Assembly: GCF_027111295.1 (NCBI RefSeq)
Contig: NZ_CP114287.1
Coordinates: 5,084,001-5,148,000, forward strand
Source: Flavobacterium gelatinilyticum
GTDB taxonomy: Bacteria; Bacteroidota; Bacteroidia; Flavobacteriales; Flavobacteriaceae
Direction of reading: 5' to 3'
Length of the DNA: 64,000 nt
The notes under the pieces are model-generated. The model was not told the origin of the DNA, searched no databases, and saw only the letters and a list, made by a program, of their open reading frames with translations. Shown in pieces: positions 1 through 8,479 of this stretch. Position 1 is the stretch's first letter. Each line of letters opens with the position of its first letter. Made by a program: the position numbers and the translations under genes.

Positions 1-435
1 ACGAATACCAATTCATTGGTTTTTGCCACAAATAAAATCGAAGACGATTTGGCATTGTTTAATTCTTCAAAGACCTATTTGTATTATTACTCCAATAATA
101 CTTTTAAACTGCCAAAGGATTTTACATTCGTTTTGTCGTTTTGGGGATCAACCAAACAGAAAGAAGGTGTTTTTGAACGAAATGCCAAACTAATTTTTGA
201 TATGTCGCTTGCCAGATCTTTTGGTAAAAACTGGAATTGTACACTGAATTATAATGATATTTTTAAAAATACCATTTACACAGAAAGATTCACCATAAAC
301 AACATCGGCTCCAGAGCAAGATATTTAGTCGATGCTAATGAATTTTCGATTACACTTCGTTATTCTTTCGGAAAGATAAAAGATTCAGAATATAAAGAAA
401 AGAGCGTCAATGAGAATGAAAATCGTATTCGATAA
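1..435 (+). CDS. Outer membrane beta-barrel protein, C-terminal fragment
   Basis: The reading frame is open at the left window edge, so only the last ~145 residues are seen. It shows alternating aromatic/polar beta-strands (for example YLYYYSNNTF, SFWGSTKQK) and ends in a last strand FSITLRYSFGKIKDSEYK followed by a short charged tail. This is typical of the C-terminal barrel of the outer-membrane beta-barrel family (OMP_b-brl_3-like, TonB-dependent-receptor-related) common in Flavobacteriaceae. The substrate cannot be told from this fragment. A TTG at 16 is not a credible start; the gene continues to the left. Confidence 0.75.
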   Translation, partial: TNTNSLVFATNKIEDDLALFNSSKTYLYYYSNNTFKLPKDFTFVLSFWGSTKQKEGVFERNAKLIFDMSLARSFGKNWNCTLNYNDIFKNTIYTERFTINNIGSRARYLVDANEFSITLRYSFGKIKDSEYKEKSVNENENRIR

Positions 436-541
436 AAGGCTAATATCAAAAATTCCAAATTCCAATTCGAAATGTCAAATTGGAATTTGGAATTTAAATT
501 ATGTAATTTATTTTAAGATTGAGATTTAAAAATTTGAAGAA

Positions 542-1150
542 TTAACCTTCATCTTCTTCGCGTATTTTTACAGCGGCCATGTCGTCCGGAAGTTCTTCTT
601 CATCGTCTGTAGAATGCAGTTCGAAGAAACTAAAATACGAACCGCCGTAACTTTTCTGAAACGAAAAATTACTTAAATGATCCAATTTGGTATATTTTGA
701 ATGTTCGATAATCATCATACCGTCTTCAGAAAGCAGTTCTCTTTCAAAAACCGTAAGCGCAATTTTTTCAAAAGCCGCCTGATCGAAACCGTAAGGAGGA
801 TCTGCAAAAATGATATCGTATGATGTTTTACAATTATCAAGAAATTTATAAACATCGCTTTTTGTAGCAGCAATATCAAAATCGAATTCTGATGAAACCT
901 GTTTAATAAATTTCACACACCCAAAATCACCGTCGATTGAGGTAATAGGCGCACTGCCGCGCGAAGCGAACTCGTAACTTATATTGCCGGTTCCCGAAAA
1001 TAAATCCAAAACCTTTAAGCCGTCAAAACTAAAATGATTATTCAAAACATTAAATAATGCTTCTTTACTCATGTCAGTCGTAGGTCTTACAGGAAGGTTT
1101 TTTGGTGGAAAAATCCGACGCCCTTTGTATTTTCCTGAAATAATTCTCAT
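542..1150 (-). CDS. rsmD: 16S rRNA (guanine(966)-N(2))-methyltransferase RsmD
   Basis: This 202-residue class I SAM methyltransferase modifies G966 of 16S rRNA in the cytoplasm. It begins MRIISGKYKGRRI, the family's N-terminal signature. It then has the SAM-binding loop LDLFSGTGNISYEFASRG (around residues 48-65) and the catalytic motif ADPPYGFD (around 115-122). Length matches the family. The tail (residues ~180-202) is acidic. Its start overlaps the stop of the upstream DUF3822 gene by 4 bp, so the two are probably translationally coupled, an arrangement common in flavobacteria. Confidence 0.95.
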   Translation of the reverse strand: MRIISGKYKGRRIFPPKNLPVRPTTDMSKEALFNVLNNHFSFDGLKVLDLFSGTGNISYEFASRGSAPITSIDGDFGCVKFIKQVSSEFDFDIAATKSDVYKFLDNCKTSYDIIFADPPYGFDQAAFEKIALTVFERELLSEDGMMIIEHSKYTKLDHLSNFSFQKSYGGSYFSFFELHSTDDEEELPDDMAAVKIREEDEG

Positions 1151-1968
1151 GATTGAAATAAGATATAATGTTTTTGATTTTGAGCAGTTGTATAATTGTT
1201 TCTTTCTTTTGCCGTGGTAACATCCAAAAAGGAAACATTGCGTATGTATTTGTAAGCCATGGCATAAAAAGTGTCATTTTCTGTAATCGTACCCAGCAGT
1301 TCAAGCTGAAAAATCTCAGGATTTAAATTCAGCTGCTCGGCTGTAAAAAGAATGTAATAAATAAAATCTTCCGGTTTTTCATATTCAAATGAATTGAATA
1401 ACAGAAGTTTTTGGTTTTGAACCACAAGAATCTCAAAATGATCCGGATTAAAATTCACGATCATTTTTTTCTCGTCATTATTTTTGGAAGCTTCCAGAAT
1501 TTTTTCTGCCAGAATACTGTTTACGTGTTTATAATCAAATGAACCCACATTGTCAATCAAAAAATTGTTGATGTTGATATACGGAATATAAACAGAGTGC
1601 ATTTCGTAATTCAGAATGTGGTCGTAAGTAAAAAAGTCCGTTTCAAAAACTTTGGTGGTATATTGCAGATAACTTCCTAAATAATTCTCATCAAACAGTG
1701 CAGTAGGAACAAAAGTCGAAAGATTATTACTGTGTATTACTAAAATATCATCATACGTTTCCTTTAATTCAGGATGTTTTTTAAATGCCTCAGCGTACAA
1801 ATCCTCTATTTTGTTTTGTTTTTGCACATTATCAAATACCACTTCATTAAAAGAAGTGATGGTATTGTTTAAAGTATCAAAACAAGCAAATGAGAATCCG
1901 TTCAGCGAAACCTGAATCGAAAGTTTTTTATATTTTTTTGATGTGATATTTGTATTGTGTAATGACAT
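1147..1968 (-). CDS. DUF3822 family protein
   Basis: A 273-residue protein that I match to DUF3822, a Bacteroidota family of unknown function with a predicted actin-like (ASKHA) fold, normally found next to rsmD as here. Visible features are an N-terminal strand pair (LSIQVSLNGFSFACFD), a long mixed alpha/beta middle and the phrase ALFDENYLGSYLQYTT. It has no signal peptide or membrane segment, so it is cytoplasmic. It overlaps rsmD by 4 bp and is the first gene of that pair. No function is assigned. Confidence 0.8.
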   Translation of the reverse strand: MSLHNTNITSKKYKKLSIQVSLNGFSFACFDTLNNTITSFNEVVFDNVQKQNKIEDLYAEAFKKHPELKETYDDILVIHSNNLSTFVPTALFDENYLGSYLQYTTKVFETDFFTYDHILNYEMHSVYIPYININNFLIDNVGSFDYKHVNSILAEKILEASKNNDEKKMIVNFNPDHFEILVVQNQKLLLFNSFEYEKPEDFIYYILFTAEQLNLNPEIFQLELLGTITENDTFYAMAYKYIRNVSFLDVTTAKERNNYTTAQNQKHYILFQS

Positions 1969-2408
1969 ATTTGATTTACAATTCGTTACCGGCGCTGAAT
2001 AGAAAGAATTTTAGGCGACCACAAACTTACAAATTAAAAAGGAACAAATATAATTGCAATTTTAAAAATCAATATTACAAGAACGTTAGCACAGTATTAT
2101 TTTTGTATTATTTAACCTATTTTTTGCTTTTTTGAACCATTTAAGTAAGATAAGCTGTTTAAGTTTTAAAAACAGATATGAAAAGATTCTGCATCAGTGA
2201 TACAAATTTACGCTCTAAAATAATATGAACTTTTATCACTTACATAATTTAAACCCTTAAGATAGCACCTTAATTTTTTTAATTGCCATTGTTATTGACA
2301 TTAATTATTGCCATTGCCATTGATATTGCCATTTGACTTTTTTGGTAATTGATATTGTTATTGCCAGTGCCATTAAAAAAACCGAACTTTGCAGGCCAAT
2401 TTGATCTC
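1969..2408. other. Long intergenic region with AT-rich spacer
   Basis: About 440 bp separate the divergent DUF3822 and helicase genes. The first 300 bp are very AT-rich with no convincing open frame. The last 100 bp carry an ATTGCCATTG-type repeat listed separately. Promoters for both flanking genes must lie here, but I see no clear -33/-7 pair. Confidence 0.5.
2280..2382. repeat. Degenerate ATTGCCATTG / ATTGATATTG repeat tract
   Basis: The phrases ATTGCCATTG, TTATTGACATT, ATTGATATTG and TTATTGCCAGTGCC recur head to tail directly upstream of, and into the apparent 5' extension of, the helicase gene. It behaves like a decayed low-complexity repeat rather than coding sequence, which supports starting the helicase at 2409. 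Confidence 0.55.
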
Positions 2409-3818
2409 ATGAATTCACCATTATTTTACAGCCTTTTACAGAAAAGATTTCCTTTTGCACCAACATATAAGCAGGATATCTTTTTTCAGAAAATTGCTAT
2501 TTTTTTAACTGAACCCAAAAACGATACGATTTTTGTGCTGAAAGGATATGCCGGAACCGGAAAAACAACCGTGATTTCGACAATCGTAAACAATCTTGGC
2601 GACATCAATAAAAAATTTGTACTGCTGGCCCCAACCGGACGCGCAGCGAAGGTAATTTCGAATTATTCTAATACGCAGGCTTTTACGATTCATAAGAAAA
2701 TATATTTCCCAAAAAAATCATCGGGTGGAGGAGTAGCTTTTACCAAACAGGTCAATAAACATAAAAACACCATTTTTATAGTCGATGAGGCCTCTATGAT
2801 TTCAGACAGCACGCTGGACAGCGGATCGCTTCTCGACGATTTGATTTACTACGTGTATTCAGGAACGAACTGTAAAATGATTCTTTTAGGAGATACGGCT
2901 CAGTTACCACCGGTAAATCTGGATATAAGCCCGGCATTAGATATTCAGACTCTGGGTGTTCATTACGACAAAGAAATCGAACATATCGAACTTGATGAAG
3001 TAATGCGTCAGGAAGAAAATTCAGGTATTCTGTACAACGCAACCGAATTACGTGAACTGCTGAAAGAATCCTTTATAACCGAATTCAGGTTTAATGTAAA
3101 AAAGTTTAAAGACATTGTTCGTCTAACCGATGGTTATGATATTCAGGATGCCATAAACACGGCGTACAGTAATTATAGTATTGAAGACACAGCATTTATT
3201 GTGCGTTCTAACAAAAGGGCAAATCAATATAATGAACAAATCAGAAGCAGGATTTTATTTAAAGAAAGTGAACTTTCTGTTGGGGATTTTTTAATGGTGG
3301 TAAAGAACAATTATTACTGGCTGAAAGAAACCGATGAAGCCGGATTTATTGCCAACGGTGATATTATCGAAGTTCTGGAACTTTTTGGGATCAGGGAGTT
3401 ATACGGATTTACTTTTGCAAAAGTAAAAATAAGGATGGTCGATTATCCAAACCAAAAGCCTTTTGAAACGGTCTTGATTTTGGATACTTTAAAAAGCGAA
3501 TCACCTTCTTTAACTTACGAAGAAAGCAATCGCTTGTACGAAGAAGTAATGAAAGATTATGAAGATGAGCCAACGAAATACAAAAGATTCCAAAAAGTAA
3601 AAGAGAACGAATATTTCAACGGACTTCAGGTAAAATTCTCTTACGCCATAACCTGCCACAAATCGCAGGGAGGACAGTGGAATACGGTTTTTATTGAACA
3701 GCCGTACCTGCCTGACGGAATTGACCGTGATTATATAAGATGGCTTTACACTGCCATGACCAGAGCTAAAAATAAATTATATTTGATAGGTTTTAAAGAC
3801 GAAAGTTTTGAAGAGTAA
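2409..3818 (+). CDS. RecD-like AAA/UvrD-type ATP-dependent DNA helicase
   Basis: A superfamily I helicase of about 469 residues that would unwind DNA in repair or recombination. Walker A is GYAGTGKTT (near residue 46), Walker B is FIVDEASMI, motif III is ILLGDTAQLPPV. The C-terminal UvrD_C_2 part has ITCHKSQGGQW and YTAMTRAKNKLYLIG. An in-frame TTG at 2349 gives 20 more residues, but these fall in a repeat tract; ATG 2409 (MNSPLFYSLLQKRF) fits the family start better. It stands alone, with kdsB 123 bp downstream on the same strand. It is shorter than true RecD; the exact role is unknown. Confidence 0.88.
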   Translation: MNSPLFYSLLQKRFPFAPTYKQDIFFQKIAIFLTEPKNDTIFVLKGYAGTGKTTVISTIVNNLGDINKKFVLLAPTGRAAKVISNYSNTQAFTIHKKIYFPKKSSGGGVAFTKQVNKHKNTIFIVDEASMISDSTLDSGSLLDDLIYYVYSGTNCKMILLGDTAQLPPVNLDISPALDIQTLGVHYDKEIEHIELDEVMRQEENSGILYNATELRELLKESFITEFRFNVKKFKDIVRLTDGYDIQDAINTAYSNYSIEDTAFIVRSNKRANQYNEQIRSRILFKESELSVGDFLMVVKNNYYWLKETDEAGFIANGDIIEVLELFGIRELYGFTFAKVKIRMVDYPNQKPFETVLILDTLKSESPSLTYEESNRLYEEVMKDYEDEPTKYKRFQKVKENEYFNGLQVKFSYAITCHKSQGGQWNTVFIEQPYLPDGIDRDYIRWLYTAMTRAKNKLYLIGFKDESFEE

Positions 3819-3941
3819 CTAGAGTTTTCAGCCGACCCGAGCGATAGCGAATTATAGAAAAAAAATCGTGAAGCGCAGGCGGAAAAAAATTGCAGAAAAG
3901 ATAATAACCAGAAGGATTTTTCCTCGTAACAAAATATAAAA

Positions 3942-4676
3942 ATGAAAATAATAGCGGTAATTCCGGCGCGATATGCTTCGACACGTTTTCCTGCAAAGCT
4001 GATGCAGGATTTAGGAGGCAAAACAGTAATTCTTAGAACATATGAAGCTGCGGTTTCAACAAACTTATTTGATGACGTTTTTGTAGTAACTGATTCTGAT
4101 TTAATTTTTGATGAAATTGTTTCCAATGGAGGAAAAGCCATTATGAGCATCAAAGAACACGAATCTGGCAGTGACCGAATTGCCGAAGCCGTTGCCGGTC
4201 TGGATGTTGATATCGTGGTAAACGTTCAGGGCGATGAACCTTTTACAGAAGCCGGACCTTTAGAACAGGTTTTATCTGTTTTTAAAAATGATGAAGACAA
4301 AAAGATTGATCTGGCTTCCTTAATGCGAGAAATAACCAGCGAAGACGAAATTAACAATCCTAATAATGTAAAAGTAGTGGTTGACCAGTCACAATTTGCC
4401 TTATACTTTTCAAGATCAGTAATTCCGTATCCGAGAGATAAAGACGCCGGAGTACGATATTTTCAGCATATTGGGATTTACGCTTTCAGAAAACAGGCAT
4501 TATTAGATTTCTACAGTCTTCCTATGAAATCTTTAGAAGCTTCTGAAAAACTGGAACAGTTGCGATATTTAGAATTCGGAAAACGTATTAAAATGGTTGA
4601 GACAAACCACGTAGGAATCGGAATTGATACGGCTGAAGATCTAGAAAAGGCGAGGGCTGTTCTGGCTTCTAAATAA
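3942..4676 (+). CDS. kdsB: 3-deoxy-manno-octulosonate cytidylyltransferase
   Basis: CMP-Kdo synthetase transfers CMP from CTP to Kdo, activating it for addition to lipid A in the cytoplasm. The 244 residues begin with the nucleotide-binding signature [21 protein letters not shown] (arginine- and lysine-bearing loop). They also hold VVTDSDLI, the metal/substrate motif VNVQGDEPF, and the late [15 protein letters not shown]. Length is typical (about 245-250). A strong bidirectional terminator follows. Consistent with a Gram-negative, LPS-bearing organism. Confidence 0.95.
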   Translation: MKIIAVIPARYASTRFPAKLMQDLGGKTVILRTYEAAVSTNLFDDVFVVTDSDLIFDEIVSNGGKAIMSIKEHESGSDRIAEAVAGLDVDIVVNVQGDEPFTEAGPLEQVLSVFKNDEDKKIDLASLMREITSEDEINNPNNVKVVVDQSQFALYFSRSVIPYPRDKDAGVRYFQHIGIYAFRKQALLDFYSLPMKSLEASEKLEQLRYLEFGKRIKMVETNHVGIGIDTAEDLEKARAVLASK

Positions 4677-4752
4677 ACTTTACGATTAAACGCCGTTATA
4701 ACCGATTTGCTTTTGCGAAAGCGCGGATTTAAAAACGGATTTTCTTTAAATC

Positions 4753-4784
4753 AAAAAAGCTCAACTTTAAGTTGAGCTTTTTTT
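4753..4784. terminator. Bidirectional rho-independent terminator
   Basis: A hairpin AAGCTCAAC...GTTGAGCTT with a five-base loop is flanked by A6 on the left and T7 on the right. It can end kdsB on the plus strand and the Lys-rich gene on the minus strand, which converge here. Confidence 0.85.
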
Positions 4785-4789
4785 GGATA

Positions 4790-5386
4790 TTATTTTTTCT
4801 TTTTCGCTTTTGCCTTCTTTTTAGATTTGGCTTTCTTTTTAGCAATTTTTTTAGCCTTAGCTTTGTCTTTCGCTTTTTTCGCTTTTTCTTTTTTCTTAGC
4901 AGCAGCTTTTAGTTTTGCTTTTTTGGCTTTTTCTTTCTTCTTGTCTTTTTTAGCTTTATCTTTTTTCTTGGCTAACTTCTTTTTTTCTTTGTCCTTTTCT
5001 TTGTCTTTCACTTTCTTTTCTTTTTTAGCAGCAGTTTCTTTATTAGAAACTACTTCATTAGTAGTAATAGTGTTTTCTTCTACAATTGGTGTTTCTACGA
5101 CTGCCGGTTTAATGGTTGGAACCGTTACTTTTTTAGCAGGAGTTCTGCGTGCTGCCGGTTTTACAGTTGCAGAAGCAGGAGCTTTTGTAGTTGTCGTTTT
5201 TGCTGTTGTCGTTTTTGCAGCTGTTGCGGCCGGTTTTGCAGTTGTAGTTCTTGCCGGAGCTTTACGAACTGGCGTTTTAGCCGGCACTGCGTTTTCTGTT
5301 TTTATATCTTCTGCAGCTGGCTGAGGAGTTTCAGGAGTTGCGGCGTCGATCTTCTCAGGAGTACTTTCTTCAGTTTTGTTTTCCAT
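4790..5386 (-). CDS. Histone H1-like Lys/Ala/Pro-rich basic protein
   Basis: A 198-residue low-complexity protein with three parts. An acidic, Pro-rich N-terminus (about 1-35) has DAATPETPQPAAED. A Pro/Ala/Thr segment with repeated TTTAKP/KAPART-like units covers about 36-125. The last ~70 residues are almost only Lys and Ala with some Asp/Glu. The layout resembles eukaryotic histone H1 tails and bacterial H1-like or AlgP-like proteins, so DNA binding or nucleoid association is an inference. It has no signal peptide or catalytic domain. It ends just before the shared terminator with kdsB. Confidence 0.7.
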   Translation of the reverse strand: MENKTEESTPEKIDAATPETPQPAAEDIKTENAVPAKTPVRKAPARTTTAKPAATAAKTTTAKTTTTKAPASATVKPAARRTPAKKVTVPTIKPAVVETPIVEENTITTNEVVSNKETAAKKEKKVKDKEKDKEKKKLAKKKDKAKKDKKKEKAKKAKLKAAAKKKEKAKKAKDKAKAKKIAKKKAKSKKKAKAKKKK

Positions 5387-5754
5387 ATTATTGTGCTTTT
5401 AGATGAGGATGTAATTAACAATGTGACTAAATTGTTAAGTTTTAGTTAAGTAAAGATAATTATAAAACAAGTTTTTCAATGTTAAGTTTTTTAGGAAAAT
5501 TTACATTTAACACATTGAAAGTTAAAGGATTAATTTTTTGGGTAAAATTAAAAACCAAAATCTCTTAACAATTCTACATGAAAAAATAGAAGAAATTGCT
5601 GTATAATTAACGAAATATGTACTCAAATTCGTTCTTTTGAAACGCATTTAATCCAGTCCAGATGCGGACAGCATCTTTTTATGACGATCCTTTTGTGAGC
5701 CGTAAAAAAGAAGTGTACAGATGGGAAACAGCTCAATATACTTTATAGAAAGAT
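5387..5754. other. Intergenic region, 368 bp
   Basis: AT-rich spacer between the start of the Lys-rich gene and the end of the rubredoxin gene, both on the minus strand. A 28-codon plus-strand frame (5662-5748) is present but unsupported. I see no RNA gene or strong terminator. Confidence 0.5.
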
Positions 5755-7185
5755 TTAATTGGTAATGGCTTCCAGAATTTTGAAATTACTTTTTGGAGCT
5801 TCGCATAATGAACAGCAATAATCCTCGCCTAAATCACTAAATAAAATACCTTTTGGAATTCCCTGAGTTTTGTCTCCGTATTCAGAATTATAAAGCGTTA
5901 GACATTCCTGACATTGATAAATATCTAATTTGGGCTTTTCTTTCTTCTGCTGCTTTTCATTGCTTTCTGCAGTAGAATTTCCGAGTTCTTCAAAATATTT
6001 TCGGCTTAATTCAATTAAAATTGTTGGAAGTTCCAGTTTGTCAATATCCTGCGAGTGTACAATATATTCGCGTGTATTTGGGTCAAAATTCTTCGCAAAC
6101 AATACATTATAAGTATCCCTGATTTTAATAGATTCCAAAGCTGCAGGAAGTTCATTTTTTTCGATAACAATCGAAGTGAAATAATGTCCGTCGCGGTTGT
6201 ATTCTGAAATTCCGAAATTGAGCCCGTAGGTGCTGATATCGAATTGATCTAGTGTACGAACTAAAAACGTTTTAAGATTCAAAGCCCATTCCATCGCAAC
6301 GGGTAAATGCCAGTTTAATTCTAATAAGGAATGGCGAACGTTGATTCCTCTTTTGCCCAGGAATTTTTCCCATTCCAGTTTTCGGTCTTTTGGAATTCCT
6401 TTTATAATGAATGATTTCCAGGGTGTGATACAAATTTTTCCAATTTTGCATTCAAAACACAAATCGCACATTTCTTTTAGGAAATCTAAATTGTATAAAT
6501 TATTTCGCCAATATAATCCCAGCCAGTATTGATCAATCCCCATTCTATTCATTCCTTCATAATATGGAAATGGATAAAACGAAATATGCAGCGGTTTGTC
6601 TATTGTTCGGCTATTTGTATCCAAAGCCTCGCTGACCAGCGTAAAAAGTAATTCGATATCTACAGAATCTTCTTCGGATATTTTTTCGATTTCATAATAA
6701 ATTTTCGCCAGATCCCAGCTGTAAAGCAAAACCGGATACACTTCCATCTTTTCCCATTTTGGGAGACGAATGTATAAATACCAATAATCTTCATGATCTG
6801 AAGCAATGAAATTTAAATGACCTGTAAATAACGGCACCAGCTGTTGTTTCGGATCGGTTATGTTGACTTTAAGTTTTGGCTGTTCTTTAAATTCTTCCAG
6901 AACATATAAAAAACGGTTTCCGGTAAGCCAGTTTGTATTTCTGAAAATATCTGTCGAAACATAAGAAGAAACGATATTATTACCGCTTTTCTGATCGGGA
7001 TAAACAAAATGATATTTTCCTAAAGTAGTTTTATCTAAAGATTTAAATCCCTGAGGAAAAATAATATCCTGTCTGGAACCAAAGGAAATAGAATCTAAAC
7101 CTTCGTCTATTGCTATATTTACAACTTCTTTTAATTCTCCTGGCGAAATAACTCCTCCTTTTACTATTAATCTTGTTAGTTCCAT
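5755..7185 (-). CDS. Rubredoxin fused to vestigial sulfite/nitrite reductase ferredoxin-like fold
   Basis: A 476-residue protein. Residues ~1-75 and ~245-310 resemble the two NIR_SIR ferredoxin-like half-domains: KGGVISPGELKEVVNIA then FGSRQDIIF, and KICITPWKSFIIKGI. The siroheme/4Fe-4S motifs of a real reductase (C-x5-C and C-x3-C, present in NirB of this window) are missing; the only other cysteine cluster is CDLCFECKIGKIC. A charged linker (~405-420) leads to a C-terminal rubredoxin with C425-x2-C428 and C458-x2-C461 (CSLCEAPKSNF), which binds one Fe. Probably a cytoplasmic electron carrier or adaptor serving the nitrate reductase encoded upstream on the same strand; it is now separated from that gene by an IS element. 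Confidence 0.75.
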   Translation of the reverse strand: MELTRLIVKGGVISPGELKEVVNIAIDEGLDSISFGSRQDIIFPQGFKSLDKTTLGKYHFVYPDQKSGNNIVSSYVSTDIFRNTNWLTGNRFLYVLEEFKEQPKLKVNITDPKQQLVPLFTGHLNFIASDHEDYWYLYIRLPKWEKMEVYPVLLYSWDLAKIYYEIEKISEEDSVDIELLFTLVSEALDTNSRTIDKPLHISFYPFPYYEGMNRMGIDQYWLGLYWRNNLYNLDFLKEMCDLCFECKIGKICITPWKSFIIKGIPKDRKLEWEKFLGKRGINVRHSLLELNWHLPVAMEWALNLKTFLVRTLDQFDISTYGLNFGISEYNRDGHYFTSIVIEKNELPAALESIKIRDTYNVLFAKNFDPNTREYIVHSQDIDKLELPTILIELSRKYFEELGNSTAESNEKQQKKEKPKLDIYQCQECLTLYNSEYGDKTQGIPKGILFSDLGEDYCCSLCEAPKSNFKILEAITN

Positions 7186-7196
7186 AGTTTTTATTT

Positions 7197-7270
7197 TGTT
7201 TCAGGTTTCAGGTTTTCTTTGTTTCAGGTTTTCTTTGTTTCAGGTTTCAGGTTTTCTTTGTTTCAGGTTT
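7197..7270. repeat. Tandem TTTCAGGTTT(TC) repeat
   Basis: The units TTTCAGGTTTCAGG and TTTCAGGTTTTCTTTG alternate several times just upstream of the rubredoxin gene. The reverse-complement phrase CTTGAAACCTGAAAC occurs at 8448-8462 on the far side of the IS, so this simple repeat brackets the IS and its target palindrome. Unit length and spacing are irregular and there are no spacers, so it is not a CRISPR. Confidence 0.8.
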
Positions 7271-7290
7271 TACCACAATCTTGTCATTTC

Positions 7291-8331
7291 TGTAAAGGTT
7301 ACTTATTTCGGTAACGGATTTATCATTTCAATTGGTTTTTTTCCATCAATTCCCTGATGTGGTCTTTCATGATTGTAATAATACAAATATTGTAATAATT
7401 CCTCTTTCAGTTCTTCTTGCGAATCAAAATCAGTATCCCGTAATAAATCCTCTTCGAGAGTTCTCCAAAAACGTTCAACCTTGCCATTTGTCTGCGGACG
7501 GTAAGGTCTTGTGTACCTGTGAACTATTCCTAATTCCATGAGCATTCTTTCAAATGGATGCTGATTTTTTACCTTGCTTGTTTTGATTCCAAATTCAGCC
7601 CCATTATCAGACAATATCTCTTCAAATTTTATTTCATAATGACTGCTTAAGATATTCAAGCACTTTAATGAGGCAAACATTACTGTTAAACTCGTGATGT
7701 CCGGAACTAATTCTGCCCAGGCAATACGGCTGTAATCATCAATTACACAGACTAAATAGAGTTTTTTGTTTTCTCCGCGAATTACGCTTTTGCTTAAATA
7801 ATGACAATCAATATGACCCAGCTGTCCCATTCTTTCTTTGATTATTTTCTGATGATTCTTTTTGATCTTCGGAGTTAATCTGTTTATTTTATGCCGCTTT
7901 AAAATATTGTAAACTCCAGAATATGAGGGTGTGTATTTTCCCAATTTGGGATTTAAGATACTAACAATTTCATATTTATTGTTTCCCTTTTCCCGTAATT
8001 CAACCACTTTTTGTTCTATGAACGGCAAAGGGCGTCTGGTTTTATATTTTGGGCCACGTTTTTGAGGCAGTAAATCTACTGACTTTCCACTTTGTTTATA
8101 TCGATTATAATACTTTAAAAAACTCTTTCTGCAAGTATCATTGGCCGTATAAAAATCCATTGCCTTCTTGTACAAGGGATGGGTCTTGTTTTTAACTTGT
8201 TCATATTCTTTAATTAGAAAACGGTACTTCTCTAAATAGTTTCTTTCCAATGTTGAATCCTGACTATTGTTTCTCATCCCAACAAAATTTATTAAAGTTA
8301 AATTTTGTTACCGAATTATCTAACTTTTACA
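7291..8331 (-). mobile_element. IS481-type insertion sequence, 1041 bp, complete
   Basis: The element has imperfect 25-bp terminal inverted repeats at 7291-7315 (TGTAAAGGTTACTTATTTCG...) and 8307-8331 (inverted TGTAAAAGTTAGATAATTCG...), matching at 21 of 25 positions and both ending in CGGTAAC. It is flanked by a perfect 5-bp direct repeat ATTTC (7286-7290 and 8332-8336), the target duplication. One intact transposase fills it. Intact ends, target duplication and frame suggest a recent, possibly still active insertion. Confidence 0.92.
7303..8277 (-). CDS. IS481-type DDE transposase
   Basis: A 324-residue transposase. The N-terminal part is helix-turn-helix (about 45-130, with the LLPQKRGPKYKTRRP linker). 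The C-terminal part is an rve-type RNase H integrase core with acidic residues D157 (GHIDCHYLSK), D224 (ILSDNGAEFG) and E268 (PQTNGKVERFW). The phrase TRPYRPQTNGKVERFWRTLE is characteristic of IS481 members. The frame is intact and its stop codon lies inside the left terminal repeat. There is no second frame or frameshift signal, unlike IS3 elements. Confidence 0.92.
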   Translation of the reverse strand: MRNNSQDSTLERNYLEKYRFLIKEYEQVKNKTHPLYKKAMDFYTANDTCRKSFLKYYNRYKQSGKSVDLLPQKRGPKYKTRRPLPFIEQKVVELREKGNNKYEIVSILNPKLGKYTPSYSGVYNILKRHKINRLTPKIKKNHQKIIKERMGQLGHIDCHYLSKSVIRGENKKLYLVCVIDDYSRIAWAELVPDITSLTVMFASLKCLNILSSHYEIKFEEILSDNGAEFGIKTSKVKNQHPFERMLMELGIVHRYTRPYRPQTNGKVERFWRTLEEDLLRDTDFDSQEELKEELLQYLYYYNHERPHQGIDGKKPIEMINPLPK

Positions 8332-8479
8332 ATTTCGACGGAGGAGAAATCACACGCGGGATGCGACAGAGATTGGAAAATTCACTTTGTAGAATTTCTA
8401 TTGTGATTTCTCGTTCCTCGAAATGACAAACGAAGCGAACTTGAAACTTGAAACCTGAAACGAAAAAACTGAAAAAAAA

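Larger units (their letters stand above)
7281..8430. repeat. Dispersed palindromic repeat, copy 1, split by the IS
   Basis: If the IS and one copy of its target duplication are removed, 7281-7290 joins 8337-8430 to form a ~105-bp palindrome-like element. It opens with TTGTCATTTCGACGG and closes with CCTCGAAATGACAAA, with internal CACGCGGGAT and AGAATTTCTA. It matches the intact copy at 18354-18463 over the ends and these internal phrases. Confidence 0.8.

Noticed and set aside
2349-2408. TTG-initiated extension of the helicase
   Set aside because: It lies in a repeat tract and does not resemble family N-termini; ATG 2409 is preferred.
4827-5324. Plus-strand Phe/Leu-rich frame opposite the Lys-rich gene
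   Set aside because: It mirrors Lys codons of the minus-strand gene (AAA/AAG giving TTT/CTT), so it is a shadow.
5662-5748. 28-codon plus-strand frame (starts MRTASFYDDPF)
   Set aside because: Has ordinary amino acids but no clear RBS or relatives I know; too short to support as a gene.
7197-7270. Tandem repeat considered as CRISPR
   Set aside because: Units are contiguous and of irregular length with no spacers; no cas genes in the window.
7291-8331. IS3-family assignment for the transposase
   Set aside because: There is a single frame with no orfA/orfB frameshift, and the TRPYRPQTNGKVERF phrase fits IS481 better.
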